Source: Paralithodes platypus (Eukaryota; Arthropoda; Malacostraca; Decapoda; Lithodidae). From it: 64,000 bases of DNA. The position numbers and the translations under genes were made by a program. How positions within the stretch are numbered: position 1 is the first letter of the stretch; the number at the start of each line of letters is the position of its first letter. Positions 46,195-56,358 of the stretch are shown one piece after another. The stretch spans positions 42,731,897 to 42,795,896 of the forward strand of contig CM064572.1 in NCBI GenBank assembly GCA_032716605.1. The letters run 5' to 3'. The notes beneath the pieces are model-generated. The model was not told where the DNA came from. It saw only the letters and a program-made list of their open reading frames with translations, and searched no databases.

Positions 46195-46290
46195 TTATGT
46201 TGTTGTGTTTCCCTGTTCTTGCTCTGTCTTGAGTCGGCTACCCCCAAAATGGGGATTGGGCCTGAGCATATAGATAGATAGATAGATAGA
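46195..46290 (+). mobile_element. Family D 3' end with TAGA tail
   Basis: 'ttgctctgtcttgagtcgg', 'acccccaaaatgggg' and 'gggcctgagca' are followed by a TAGA tract. Upstream to about 45980 is GC-richer sequence that may belong to the same element. Confidence 0.65.
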
Positions 46291-46640
46291 ATATTCAGCT
46301 TAGGAATATTTCGTTACTATATATCTTCCTCTATTCTGGCCATCATTAGACGATTGTATTAATTTTTGGAAGGATTTGGAATGGTCACGGGGTTCATTGA
46401 GATATTTGATTCAGAGGATACATTGACTAATCTCCCGATCTTCTGGCTTTGATTAGACAAGTGTTTTAATCTTAGGAAAGATCCGTTATGGTTATGGGGT
46501 TGAGATATACGATGTGGACGATAGATTTAACCTGTCAGTACGATACTATCTTTCTTCATTAGATTGTAGTTTCCATTAGATGATTTTAGTTAGCTTAGGA
46601 ATGAACTGTTTATTCGGTCAGAGAGCTAATTGTTCCGTTT

Positions 46641-47254
46641 ACAACTATAATCCATTGAGGGCAGTCCAAAGTTGCGTAAAATTGTTCAATGTTATCTAGA
46701 ACACTATCAGAAAAGCTTAATCTTAATGAAGAGGTAAATGTATTTGCCTAACATTTACAACAGCTATGCGTCTTTAACACTCAACAAGCGGCTAGTTTTG
46801 TAACGCTACTACCTGCCCAGCGGGTAGATTTACCCTAAACGAGCTTCATTCCATGCTCTTTCTCATGCATAAAGAAGAGCCAGAGCATAATACAATTATA
46901 TATCTGTGAAAGGGCGATAATTGAGCTTTCCAATGACACCTGAATCATCCTTGTACGACCAAGGGTTCTCTTGCAATGATCGTGCAACACGAAGGGAAAA
47001 TCCCTAAAATACAGTAATTTCGTAAATTTTTACTCTATATTGCGGGACCAGGGATGTGGTGGGATGTGATGTAACCGTCAGTGGCGGGACTGGGTCCATG
47101 CCGAACGGTCAGAGCCCACCCGCGCTCCTCCCACCGCTCGGACTCTCTCTCAAGAGCCGATTATGTGCTAAAAATCGCGTACGACTTAAGGCGGGCCCCG
47201 CTTTTTAGGCCTTGGTTCTCCAACCGACTTAAGGCCGGCGCCGCCAAAGAGGGG
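46641..47254. other. Unassigned; GC-rich patch at 47050-47250
   Basis: No family or coding sequence recognised. The GC-rich patch (for example cggtcagagcccacccgcg) stands out from the AT-rich surroundings but has no convincing frame. Confidence 0.4.
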
Positions 47255-47365
47255 AAAAAGGTGTTAAAATCGCAATAACTAATGGGCCGAACATCTTAAA
47301 ATCTCAGAACAAATGGGGCTAAAAATGAGGGAGAAGGAGTCCAAAAAAGCGGCTACCTCCCCATT
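47255..47365 (-). mobile_element. MITE family A fragment, inverted
   Basis: 'aaggtgttaaaatcgc', 'gccgaacatcttaaaatctc', 'gagggagaagg' and 'ggctacctcccc' are the inverted first third of family A. Confidence 0.7.
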
Positions 47366-47446
47366 CAATGGATCGATGAACTCTTTCCAGAATTATAAAA
47401 AAAAATATGTCTCCATTTTTGTTCTTCCTTCCCAAGCCAAGTAAAG

Positions 47447-47575
47447 CCAGTGTCACACGAGCGCTTTTTCCGGCAATTTTCGATGAGCAAGTTTTTTCTC
47501 GTGATATTTTGAGTCTTTTTCACATTGAGATCGGCAACTAGACTGAATTAAGATAGATTATGTTTGTTGTTGTTG
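47447..47575 (+). mobile_element. MITE family E, left half
   Basis: 'aaagccagtgtcacacgag' with the subterminal 'ccggcaattttcgatgagca' matches the end of the 25.3-25.5 kb copy. No right end is found. Confidence 0.6.
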
Positions 47576-47769
47576 TTGTGTATATTTTATACACATCAGG
47601 TAGATTATGTTAGGTGGCACCATGAAGGCAATATAACATTATAAACCCTAGCCAAGTAAAGGGCCCACTTCTTCTTCCTTGACCCTTACAATCACTATAG
47701 TCAATTAATTTTCAGCTGGCGGTAAATATAATCTCTTAGCGGCTGATGTCACCATACTTAAAGGACAAA

Positions 47770-48070
47770 TAATTAATGGACATGGTTCACTTTTTGGTCG
47801 ATTTATTTCATTTATTCATTATTTTTGTTTTCTAGTTTCCTCCCTATACCTTCATCAAACTTAAAAAAAAAAACATCCATTAGATCCCCCTTGTAGATTA
47901 ATTTGTAAATTTTTCGGTAGAAAAATGTCCGGTTCTTCCAAAATTACAGGCTCACTATCATTCGCCAGGAAAACAATCGACACCTAAATGGCACGAAAGG
48001 TCTTAATATTGACAAAGAAATGGGGCGTAAAGTTTTTAAATAACCAAACTAAAGGGCCGAAAGTCTTAAA
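47770..48070 (-). mobile_element. MITE family A, inverted
   Basis: It runs from 'ggttcactttttggtcgattt' to 'gccgaaagtctta', close to the loop element of the 17.6-kb palindrome. The left TTAA block is missing. Confidence 0.75.
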
Positions 48071-48280
48071 TGTCTTTTTTCTGGCGAGTGATAGCAAGCC
48101 TGTAAGTTTAAGAGGAAACGGCGTGACATTTTTTTTACCGAAAATGTACAAATATATCTGAAAGTGGTTCATGGGTGTGTTTTTATTTTAAGCTTGCTGG
48201 AGGTCTAGCGAGACAACTATAGAGATACAAAAAGTAAATAAATAGACCAACTAAATAAACCCTACCTCCCTTAAATGCAT
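48070..48280 (+). mobile_element. MITE family A, second half
   Basis: It begins 'ttctggcgagtgatagc' and continues to 'ctacctcccttaa'. It is back to back with the inverted copy to its left. Confidence 0.75.
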
Positions 48281-48339
48281 CACCTATATTAACAATACAA
48301 TCTACTCCGGTAATATTAACAACTTGTATTGTGCAACTC

Positions 48340-48786
48340 TTAAGGGGGGAATGGTTGTTTTTTTCTGGTCGCCTTTCTTCCTCATGATTAGCCCCATTAG
48401 TGTTGAGATTTTAGGACGTTAGTTACGATAGTTTGACGATTTTAAGACATTTCACCCATTTTCTTTGTCAATTATTATGTTCTATCCAACAACCAACCTT
48501 ACTCCTAAAATCGATTAATGAAATATTACAAACACATGTGGCAGTCCGTGGATTCGAACCCAGGACCTTTATTATTATTATATTAGGACCATTCGTGCCA
48601 TTTAGGTGTCGATTTTTCTGGCTAGCGATAGCCATAGAAAGAAACCGTCCCGAAAAATGTAAACATTTATCTAGAAGGGGGATCTAGGGTATGATTGTTA
48701 AAGCTTAGTGGAGGTCTAGCGAGGACACGAAACTAATAAATATATAAATTATTAAATAGACCATAACATTAACCATACCCCCGGTA
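48340..48786 (+). mobile_element. MITE family A interrupted by a SINE fragment
   Basis: The first half (ttaaggggggaatggttg to ctttgtcaatt, about 48340-48476) and the second half (gaccattcgtgccatttagg to cccccgg, about 48588-48786) belong to one element. About 110 bp of SINE sequence lies between them. Confidence 0.78.
48478..48590 (-). mobile_element. SINE fragment nested in MITE A
   Basis: Read on the minus strand, it has a box-B-like GGGTTCGAATCC, then 'acggactgccacatgtg', then 'aatatttcattaatcg'. The AT-rich trinucleotide stretch at 48572-48588 lies 5' of box B on this strand. It resembles the pieces near 2640 and 63010. Confidence 0.55.
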
Positions 48787-49090
48787 ACCTTTTCAATAAG
48801 GTGAATACATGAATTTCTGCACGTTAATATTGCTACGCTACCTCAAAAATATATCATTCAACCTAGGAAAGACCACTTGCATTCAAGACTTTAAATCGAT
48901 CCCAAATATCCAATTGACACCGAAAATCGATTCATAAATTCAGTAAAATCCTCTAGAGATGGCTGAAAATCAAAATATTACAAACAAATAATAATAATAA
49001 AACATGAAATATAATACAGACATAAGTGCAGTCAATTAATCTCAACACATGTTTAATCCATAACAAGTCCACATATTGCTGTGGTACGGC
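48787..49090. other. AT-rich, nothing recognised
   Basis: No coding sequence or known repeat family in this stretch. Confidence 0.45.
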
Positions 49091-49104
49091 TAGATATTGA
49101 TGAT

Positions 49105-49262
49105 TACGGCGGCTCTGTCTCGAGTCGGCCACCCCCAGCTAAAAATAAAGAAAAATATGGGAATGTGCCTGAGTATATAGGTAGCTAGATAGATAGATAT
49201 ATAGATTGATAGATAGACGACTCCAACTTCCTTATAACCCGAAACTCGCAAGTGGTCAATTA
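49105..49262 (+). mobile_element. Family D 3' end with GATA tail, then an F terminus
   Basis: 'ggctctgtctcgagtcggcc', 'acccccag' and 'gtgcctgagtata' lead into a TAGA/GATA tract (49170-49215). Then the F terminus 'ccaacttccttataacccga' to 'caagtggtcaatta' follows. Confidence 0.65.
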
Positions 49263-49304
49263 AGAGGAAAGGGGACAGGGTAGGATTGCACTTAATTGGA
49301 TACG

Positions 49305-49640
49305 ACAAGAAAGGACGGGACGGGACAAGACAGGACAGGATAGAACAGGACAGGCCAGGCCAGGACAGGACAGGATAGGACAGGACAGAGTAGGACAGCA
49401 CAGGACAGGACAGGCCAGGACAGGACAGGCCAGGCCAGGACAGGACAGGACAGGACAGGACAGGACAGGACAGGACAGGACAGGACAGGACAGGCCAGGC
49501 CAGGACAGGACAGGACAGGCCAGGCCAGGACAGGACAGGACAGGATAGGACAGGACAGATTAGGACAGATTAGGACAGGACAGTACAGGACAGGACAGGA
49601 CAGGCCAGTACAGGATAGGACAGGACAGGATAGGCCAGGG
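49305..49640. repeat. CAGGA/CCAGG minisatellite (5-bp based)
   Basis: About 330 bp of CAGGA units mixed with CCAGG and TAGGA variants. Higher-order blocks such as 'caggccaggccaggacagga' recur. The open frame on the minus strand (LSCPVLSCP repeats) is a by-product of the 15-bp register. Confidence 0.95.
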
Positions 49641-49675
49641 TGGGAAAGTGATCCTCGATGTATCTGAGAATATAG

Positions 49676-49720
49676 TAATTCATTTAAAAATGCAATCAGT
49701 CGCGGGTTTAAGGCAAGGTG
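49676..49720 (-). mobile_element. Tiny CR1 relic (ORF2 last codons)
   Basis: 'attcatttaaaaatgcaatc' plus 'agtcgcgggttt' corresponds to the codons for NPRLIAFLNE, against NPRLTAFVNE in the full copies. It lies at the edge of the CAGGA minisatellite. Confidence 0.7.
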
Positions 49721-50199
49721 TGTGGGTGTGAAAGATAATGTGTATGTATGCAAGTGTGTGTGTGAAGCAATCCCTCCCAGTTTTCATACTCTCTACAAAC
49801 TTTGTCTAACTCCGTGTCTTTCACTCGCATTTTCTCCATCACAATAACTGTCTCTTTAAAATGACACTATTTCCATCACCTCACAAAACTCCTGCTCTCT
49901 CATTCACACTTTGTCATAAACTTAGACAGTCTCGCTTACTTTTATTTCACACAAGTTTCTGGATTTGGGTTTTTTATTTCATGTTCACTATTATCTGTCT
50001 CTTGTTCTGGAATTAATTTGTTTCTCTCACTGTGGCTTCATTTAAATCAGACAACATAATTATATGTACATATATTTCTTTATGATTTTTTTTTCTTTGA
50101 TTATATGTTGGTACTAATCTTCATTTATCAATAATTATTATCGAATGAACTACCCGGTAAATCATCACAGGCTGCACAGCTACTACACCTACAGATCAC
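49721..50199. other. Unassigned AT-rich stretch
   Basis: No coding sequence or known repeat family recognised. Confidence 0.4.
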
Positions 50200-50795
50200 C
50201 TACATCAAGAAACCAAAGTCCTCAAAGTCAAAGACCACTAAAACATGAGAGGCACTCAATTCCTGGCTGCAGTCTCCACTAATCAACACCACCCACTACA
50301 CTACATGGCAGTATACCCAGACACCAAGAAACATCAAAACAACACCCTGCACACGGTATCACACACAAATACTGTCATCTTTCCTCCTTGCCCACCCCAA
50401 ACCAGCTTCCATAAGCACATCCATACTCATATCACTCGCCATTCCATCCAGTCACTCAAAGACAACAAGCAGCTGCAGGCACGACCTCCAGAAATCCATC
50501 CTTCTGAGTCCTCCCTTCCTTGCGAGCACAGAGTATACCTGGCCAGACTGAGATGTGGGCACCATCCAGCTTGTCTGAGCTATTAGAAGAGACTGGATGA
50601 CTCCGTCGGTGAAGCCTGTCCTGGATGTAACACAGCACCCCATACTATTAAACACATCATAGAAGACTGCATTCCACATAATCACTTACGCCAACAACAT
50701 AATCTACACTCCTTGAGAGCCCTGTGAGAAAGCCCGATCTCGGCCATGGCCTTCTTTAGGGACTCAGGGCTGTTCGGCCAGGCAGCCTAGGAAAT
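50200..50795 (+). pseudogene. Decayed LINE C-terminus (zinc-knuckle-like CPGC...H...C)
   Basis: One frame gives EHRVYLARLRCGHHPACLSY, a stop at 50581-50583, then KRLDDSVGEACPGCNTAPHT and IKHIIEDC. This pattern (R-hydrophobic-LR-GH near a CxxC-x5-H-x3-H-x4-C cluster) is the region after the RT or RNase H in Jockey- and R1-type LINEs. It ends with GLFGQAA and a stop at 50788-50790. Two or more in-frame stops show decay. Its last ~40 bp match the end of repeat G at 58.2 and 63.2 kb. Confidence 0.65.
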
Positions 50796-51025
50796 GACAA
50801 AGGAGTACAAAGGAGTACAAAGGAAATCAAGCAACAACAGGCCTAGTGACCCTTCTAGGCTGCTTGTCCTCCAAAACACTGAGGATCAAGTGTCCAAACA
50901 ATGGTTTAGAGTGGGTAAGGGAACATTGGAAAGGGAACTACTGCCCTGGAACTAATGTCCGTGGCAGGATTAGGAAGTTAGTAGGGGACAGATGGGTTAG
51001 TAACTGAGGGGGGGATAAAATAAAG

Positions 51026-54000
51026 TTACTCATTTACAAACGCAGTCAGTCGTGGGTTTGATGCGAGATATTTGTCTAAGCGGAGTTTAAATGAATCAAC
51101 GATGCTGCAGTCTATAACGTCTCGGGGAAGCCCATTCCACAAGTTAACAACTCGATTGAAGAAGAAATTCTTAGATTCGAGTGAGTTAAAAGATTTACCA
51201 ATAATTTTGCAACCGTTTCCCCGTGTGTAATTAGATTGGTCGATAGTGAAGTACTTACTACAGTTCATATTGTCGATGCCTTTGATGATTTTGAACACTT
51301 GAATTAAGTCACCTCTTAATCTGCGCTGGGTTAAAGGAAATAGATTTAATTCTCTAAGACGCTCTTCGTATGGTTTGTTCTTTAGGCTAGGTATCATTTT
51401 GGTAACTCTACGTTGAACTCGTTCTAGCTTGTTTATCTCTTTTTGGTAATAAGGGCACCAGGATTGAACGCAGTATTCCAGAAGAGGGCGGACTAAGGAA
51501 TTGTAAAGGGTTAGGATAACTTCTTTGGGTTTATGCTCAAATGACCTGCCTATAAAGCCAATTATTTTTGTTTGCCTTCTTAACAACTTCTGAACATTGT
51601 TGACTCGGTTTTAGGTTACTCGATATTGTTACTCCCAGATTGGTTTCTCTGTTTACAATCTTAAGCTGAGTGCCATTCATCGAATAGTTTGCTTTCTCAT
51701 TTAGGTATCCGATATGTAGTACTTTACATTTATCCGCATTGAAACTCATTTGCCAAATTTGGGCCCAACATGACAATTTATCTAGATTATGTTGCATATC
51801 GTCAACTTGTTCTTTTGAGAGTACGCTATTTGCAATTTTTGTATCGTCAGCAAATTTTGAGATTGTACAGGTGAGACCCTCATCTATATCGTTGATGTAA
51901 ATTAGAAAGAGAATTGGTCCTAGTACCGATCCCTGGGGTACCCCGCTACTTACATTGGTCCATTTAGATGCCTTACCGTTTATGACTACTCTTTGCTTTC
52001 TGTCGCTGAGCCAATTTTCTATCCATTTCAACACACCATCTTGTATTCCATGCGCTTTTAGTTTTAGCAGTAAACGTTTGTGGGGAACTTTGTCAAAGGC
52101 CTTTTGAAAATCAAGGTATATAATATCTACAGCTTTACTCTCATCGTAGAGGTTGAGGATATCGTGGAAGAAGTCTAAGAGGTTTGTTAAACAGGAACGT
52201 TTTTTACGAAAGCCGTGTTGAGTATCTTTAAGTAAGTTATTTGCCTATAAGTGATTTACGAGTCTGTCTCTTATGACCGTTTTTAGCATTTTACATACAA
52301 TTGAGGTTATCTAATCGGACGATAGTTACTGGGTAGGGATTTGCTGCCTTTTTTGAATATCGGTGTTACGTTGGCTAGCTTCCACTGATCAGGCATAGTC
52401 CCAGACTGCAAGGATTCATTGAATAGCAATGTCAGTGGTTTGGAGAGCTCATCCTTAGCTTCCTTTAGAACTCTAGGCGAGATTGTATCAGGTCCAGGCG
52501 TTTTATTTACCTTGAGTTTAGCTAAACAATTCAATACTTCTCTCTCTGTAACGGTGATATTGCTTAGAACATCTGAATTATCAATCTGAATCGGCGATGG
52601 TGTAGGGATATCACTGAGGTCTTCGGTTGTAAAAACTGATGCAAAGAAGGTATTGAGGGCATTACTCATTTGTACTTCGTCTTTGGTGTATTCTCCATTT
52701 TCATCGACTAACGGTCCAACAGTTGAAGTAACTACATTTTTCTTTCTGATATAACTATAGAATTCTTTCAGGTTTGTTTGACTTTGATTCGCAACATGTA
52801 ACTCAGGGTCTTTTTACTTTGCTTAATTATCTTTTTGGCTTTGCGTCGTAGCTCTACAAATTTCACCCGTTCTTCGTCATTTTGTGAGGATTTTAATCTA
52901 TCATTATAATAATAATAATAATAATAATAGTTCTTAAAGCTAGCGCATGCTAAGCTAGCTAAGGATAGCTCAATAAGGCCGATTAGGCGTATTTCCATTG
53001 GGGTCCTGTACTACTACCCCATCCCTTTGCTCATCAGGGATGGTAACGACTCAGTGCTTGTGAAAAATCTTTAATGCGCCGAGCGTGGGCGCGAACCCGG
53101 GCCTTCTGGATGGAAGTCCGAGACGCTAGTCACTACACCAAGCGAGCCGCAAATTTTTTAGCAAGCAGACAGTCTGAAATATCTTCATTCCACCATTTGG
53201 GCTTATCATTATGGCCTGGACGCCGTATTTTCGATGGTATGCAGTCTTGCACTGCCTTAAGGTAAGTGGTTGTGAAACACTCCCAAGATGTATTTATGTC
53301 GTTATTGTTAGTCAGAAAGCTCCAGTCAGTTTCTTTAAGCTTTGATTTAAGGTTATGAAAATTTGCTTTCTTGAAATTAGGGACTTTCTCAATGCTGCTA
53401 TTTGATTTGTTACTAGTAAACTTTAAAGTGAAAGTTATCGTACGATGGTCGCTGTTTACTGACTTCATCACCAACATTCAAATTCTCTATTAATTCTTCT
53501 TTTGTTGCGAGTACAAGGTCAAGCACATTATTACCACGGGTCGGAGATTGTACAAATTGAAAAAGTTAACTCTCTTGCAAGTTAGCATAGAGGTCGTGTC
53601 CAGAGTGTGAAGTAAGAATATCGCCCCATTTAGTCACGGGTAAGTTGAAATCGCCAAAAATTACGGTATCTTGTATGTTAGTTATTTCTGCAATTTGTTC
53701 ATAAATTTCACTGTCAGTTTGCACTGATTGAGCTGGGGGTCTGTATAATAAAGCTAGTGTTATTTTAGTTCCTTGTTTATTATTTAATAGTACGTAAGAT
53801 ATGTCTATATTCGCAATTTGAGGTTTTGACATTAAGACGGGATTAAGACTTTCTTTTATAAAAAACAGAACTCCTCCTCCATTTCTATTGATCCGACTTT
53901 TCTCAAACATTGTATAACCAGGAAGCGTATATTCGGCTAAAAAGTCTCCGTATTAAACCAAGATTCTGTAATGCCGATTATATCATAATGTTCTGTAAAC

Positions 54001-54185
54001 ACGATTTTCTCTAGATCTGAAAATTTATTGCGTATGCTACGAGCATTTACATAAAACACCTTAAGAGTATTAGAGTTGGATGTTACTGATTGTGCATTGT
54101 CTGAATTTTCAGTTCGTATTTGACTTACACTACCCCTGATACCCCCGGTTGACCCCGTTTTTTGAACGGAAATCCTTGACTGCAT
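51026..54185 (-). pseudogene. CR1 ORF2 (subfamily B), several breaks and a SINE insertion
   Basis: ORF2 starts at an ATG at 54185 that overlaps the end of ORF1. Endonuclease blocks are NARSIRNKFSDLE, ITESWFN, FGDFNLP and NSDHRT. A deletion near 53950 removes part of the region after ESWFNTE. RT blocks KTPGPDTISP, YLDFQKAFDK, SSGVPQGSVLGP and FADD are all readable, but stops or shifts occur near 53940, 53565, 53470, 52800, 52305 and 51560. The C-terminus NPRLTAFVNE ends at 51026. Confidence 0.92.
52905..53149 (-). mobile_element. tRNA-derived SINE inserted in the CR1 copy
   Basis: On the minus strand the head reads GCTCGCTTGGTGTAGTGACT (box-A-like), then a box-B GGGTTCGCGCCC about 45 nt later. 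A body and an ATT-repeat tail at 52905-52929 follow. LINE sequence resumes on either side (ctatcatta and gcaaattttttagc) without an obvious target duplication. Confidence 0.82.
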
Positions 54186-55115
54186 CGTTCAGGAGACGAC
54201 CAAGACATGCAGCTCCTACTTCATTAAGATGTACACCATCTCCTGAAAACAAAGATTTATCATAGTAAAAATGATCCCACGTGTCGACAAAGCCGATGTC
54301 CTCCTCCCTGCAGAGTTTGGCTAGTCGGCGATTTGTACTGGTAGCTATGTTGTAGAATCGGTTTTCTACATCAATCGGGGAACAATTCCTGAAATCAAGA
54401 TTCTATTAGATTTTTCCTTGAAGGACCGGATCAGCCGCCGGTACTTGCAAAGTAGTTCCTCTGACCGCGTCCGTTGGCCATCGTTAGATCCAACGTGGAT
54501 GACGTACGTAGTGCTTGAGGGGGCGAGGCTGGAAACCTCTTCCACAGCTGCAACAATGTCGTCCACGCCGCCACCTGGGATACAGAATCGCTTTCTGGTC
54601 ATGGGTGCCCTGGCGCAGAACTCGGTTAATTGGCCACGGACCATGGAGTCGCCCACAAGCCGAACTTCTTCCGTTTCCTCTTCCTCATCAATAGCAAGAA
54701 TTTTGAAGCGGTTTTGGCATGTTGTCGGGATGACCTTCCTGGTACTGGTACTGGGACGCACATTGTTTCTGACTAACTGAAAGTTGTCCTGGGGGGGGGA
54801 GTGAGAGTAGAGTCATTATTATTTTCTGCAACATCTAAGGTAGCTGCTGGTGTGGGTACCGGTACCGTATGCACTGGAATGGCGGTTGACATCGTAGTGG
54901 TTTTGTTGGGCCGAGGGCACTCCTACGTTGAGTGTGGCAAATTCTTGAAGGGATTCAAGCTTCGTAGTCAGGGCATCGATCTTGCGGTGAGCTGCATTCA
55001 ATTCATCCGCAATCTTCTCTCGGAGCTGGCAAAATCTACAAATTTGGACATCAGTATCAACAAACATGGTAGGGCCAAATTTACCGGAACTCGTGCAGGT
55101 TCGTTGCGGCGCCAT
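54130..55115 (-). pseudogene. CR1 ORF1 (subfamily B): zinc finger remnant and SGNH esterase
   Basis: It starts MAPQRTCTSSGKFG. The first Cys pair of the subfamily A finger is reduced to one Cys (CTSS) while the second pair (CRFC) remains. A poly-C indel near 54795 and a one-base loss near 54370 break the frame. The esterase blocks are VGDSMVRGQ, PGGG, VGSND (the canonical GxND, against GSNN in subfamily A) and DGVHLN. The ORF1 stop at about 54130 lies 56 nt downstream of the ORF2 ATG, so the two frames overlap. Confidence 0.88.
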
Positions 55116-55132
55116 GACGATATAATCACAAT

Positions 55133-55220
55133 ATGCTTGAAAATCACACAAATTTATGTTAGCAAAATGGTACAATTAAAGCCTGAAAATCACAAAAAAA
55201 ATATGTTAGCAATGTAATAC
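55133..55220 (-). repeat. Two ~46-bp tandem units in the subfamily B 5' UTR
   Basis: Units at about 55136 and 55182 share 'gaaaatcacacaaa', 'tatgttagca' and 'gtac'. They differ completely from the 57-bp monomers of subfamily A. Confidence 0.6.
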
Positions 55221-55225
55221 AACAA

Positions 55226-55430
55226 CTACAACAGCTGTTGAAACTGTCAAAATCCGACTAGATAAATATTTCACTCTTAACCCCCGATTATCCGCATTTA
55301 TAAACTAATAGCAACACTCTTTACAGCCTTACCATTACCTTTTTCCCATGGTTAGGTAGCTTCAGTTACAAGTATCCTCGTAATGATCCACATATATGTA
55401 GTTGCCAGTTTTCCTTTGTACTCCTTTGTA
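55226..55430 (+). mobile_element. CR1 3'-end fragment, older lineage, opposite strand
   Basis: Codons from 55231 give TAVETVKIRLDKYFTLNPRL and then a stop at 55306-55308, the diverged counterpart of STVDSFKLRLDKYLASNPRL. A diverged 3' UTR ends in TTTGTACTCCTTTGTA at 55430. It abuts the 5' end of CR1 copy 3 head to head. Confidence 0.82.
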
Positions 55431-55491
55431 GCTAATACAGGACAAAGAGAGAAGGTGCAGTGAAAATCTTTGTCTCTCATTTCATCATTTA

Positions 55492-55494
<3 letters not shown>

Positions 55495-55535
<41 letters not shown>

Positions 55536-55538
55536 ATT

Positions 55539-55590
<52 letters not shown>
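55495..55590. repeat. (TA)n microsatellite
   Basis: Two TA tracts separated by 'catgtatattattg'. Confidence 0.96.
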
Positions 55591-55591
<1 letters not shown>

Positions 55592-55724
55592 TCCCTTTTC
55601 ATCCTAATCTCACCATCTGCCCCACCCCCCTCCCCCCCTTCTGATGTAAAGGATTTGTCAGCAGGACCTACACTTTAAAACCAGAGCTAGCAAGGCTTAC
55701 ATTACCACCAAGGCTTACATTACC

Positions 55725-55728
<4 letters not shown>

Positions 55729-55812
<84 letters not shown>
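55729..55812. repeat. (CT)n microsatellite
   Basis: A CT tract of about 80 nt on the + strand, about 550 nt upstream of the dpr-like exon. Confidence 0.97.
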
Positions 55813-55977
55813 ACTTCTACTTTGCTTTCTAATTCTTCTACTATAAACTGTTTCTCTCTAGTAGTATTAAGGCCGGACCACCTAGTAGGGACCGCAAGGT
55901 CTGTGTGGTATGAGTCTCTGCGTAACTGACCTGACCTGACCTAACATACCATTCATTTAACTATACCAGTGTCTTTT

Positions 55978-56034
55978 TAACATTTCTCCATCTCTCCACC
56001 AGGTGTCATGGATTCTACAGAGGGACCTGCACAT
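55978..56034 (+). repeat. Duplicated splice acceptor and exon start
   Basis: 57 bp starting AACATTTCTCCATCTCTCCA and including CCAGGTGTCATGGATTC match 56340-56396 with one difference (CTACAG here, CGACAG in the exon). It contains a complete polypyrimidine tract, AG acceptor and the first ~36 exon nucleotides, then runs into a family A element. Confidence 0.9.
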
Positions 56035-56318
56035 CTCCCTCATGCTTAGCCCCAATAGTTTTAAAATTTTCAACCCCATTTATTTGTCAATGTTAAGATC
56101 TTTCGTGCCCTTTAGGTGTCAATTTTTTTCATGGCGAGCGATAGCCTGCCTGTAATTGTAGAGCAACCGGCCTTCGGCCGTGACATTGTTCTACCGAAAA
56201 ATGTACAAATTAATCTCGAAGTGGAATCTAATGGATGTATTTTAAATTTGATGGAGGTCTAGGGAGGAAACTAAAAAATAAATAAATATATAAATAAATA
56301 ATAATCTCCTTAGCTATC
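56033..56318 (+). mobile_element. MITE family A between the two acceptor copies
   Basis: It starts within the family at 'tccctcatgcttagcccc' (the first ~40 bp, including TTAA, are absent). It carries 'ggcgagcgatagcc', 'accggccttcggccg' and 'accgaaaaatgtac', and ends with 'aataatctccttag'. Confidence 0.82.
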
Positions 56319-56358
56319 CTAAATGACTCTTCCTAACATTTCTCCATCTCTCCACCAG

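Larger units (their letters stand above)
45020..46640. repeat. Degenerate ~85-bp tandem array related to MITE C
   Basis: Units of the form 'ttcagtttaggaagggtttgttact', 'cacatctcccttgattatgg' or 'ctccctttattctggc', 'tatcattagacgatttt' recur at least ten times with strong divergence. The same words (ttctggc, attagacgatt, cagcttaggaagg) make up the interior of family C. A family A element (45113-45475) and a family D tail (46195-46290) interrupt the array, and a TA tract lies at 45909-45945. Confidence 0.75.
50797..55220 (-). mobile_element. CR1-type LINE copy 3 (subfamily B), near full length
   Basis: The 3' tail (gacaaaggagtacaaagg) is at 50797. On the minus strand it has ORF2 (54185 to 51026), ORF1 (55115 to 54130) and a short 5' UTR with two ~46-bp tandem units (55133-55220). 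The 3' two-thirds are very close to the other copies, while ORF1 and the first part of ORF2 are clearly diverged from subfamily A. A SINE is inserted at 52905-53149. Confidence 0.94.

Noticed and set aside
49292..49753. Cys/Pro/Leu-rich open frame
   Set aside because: CAGGA minisatellite read on the minus strand; only the NPRLIAFLNE piece is a real LINE relic.
56323..56358. ATG at 56323 as a start codon for the dpr-like protein
   Set aside because: The codons before 56359 lie in the intron and polypyrimidine tract; the exon starts at an acceptor AG and the protein starts in an earlier exon outside the window.
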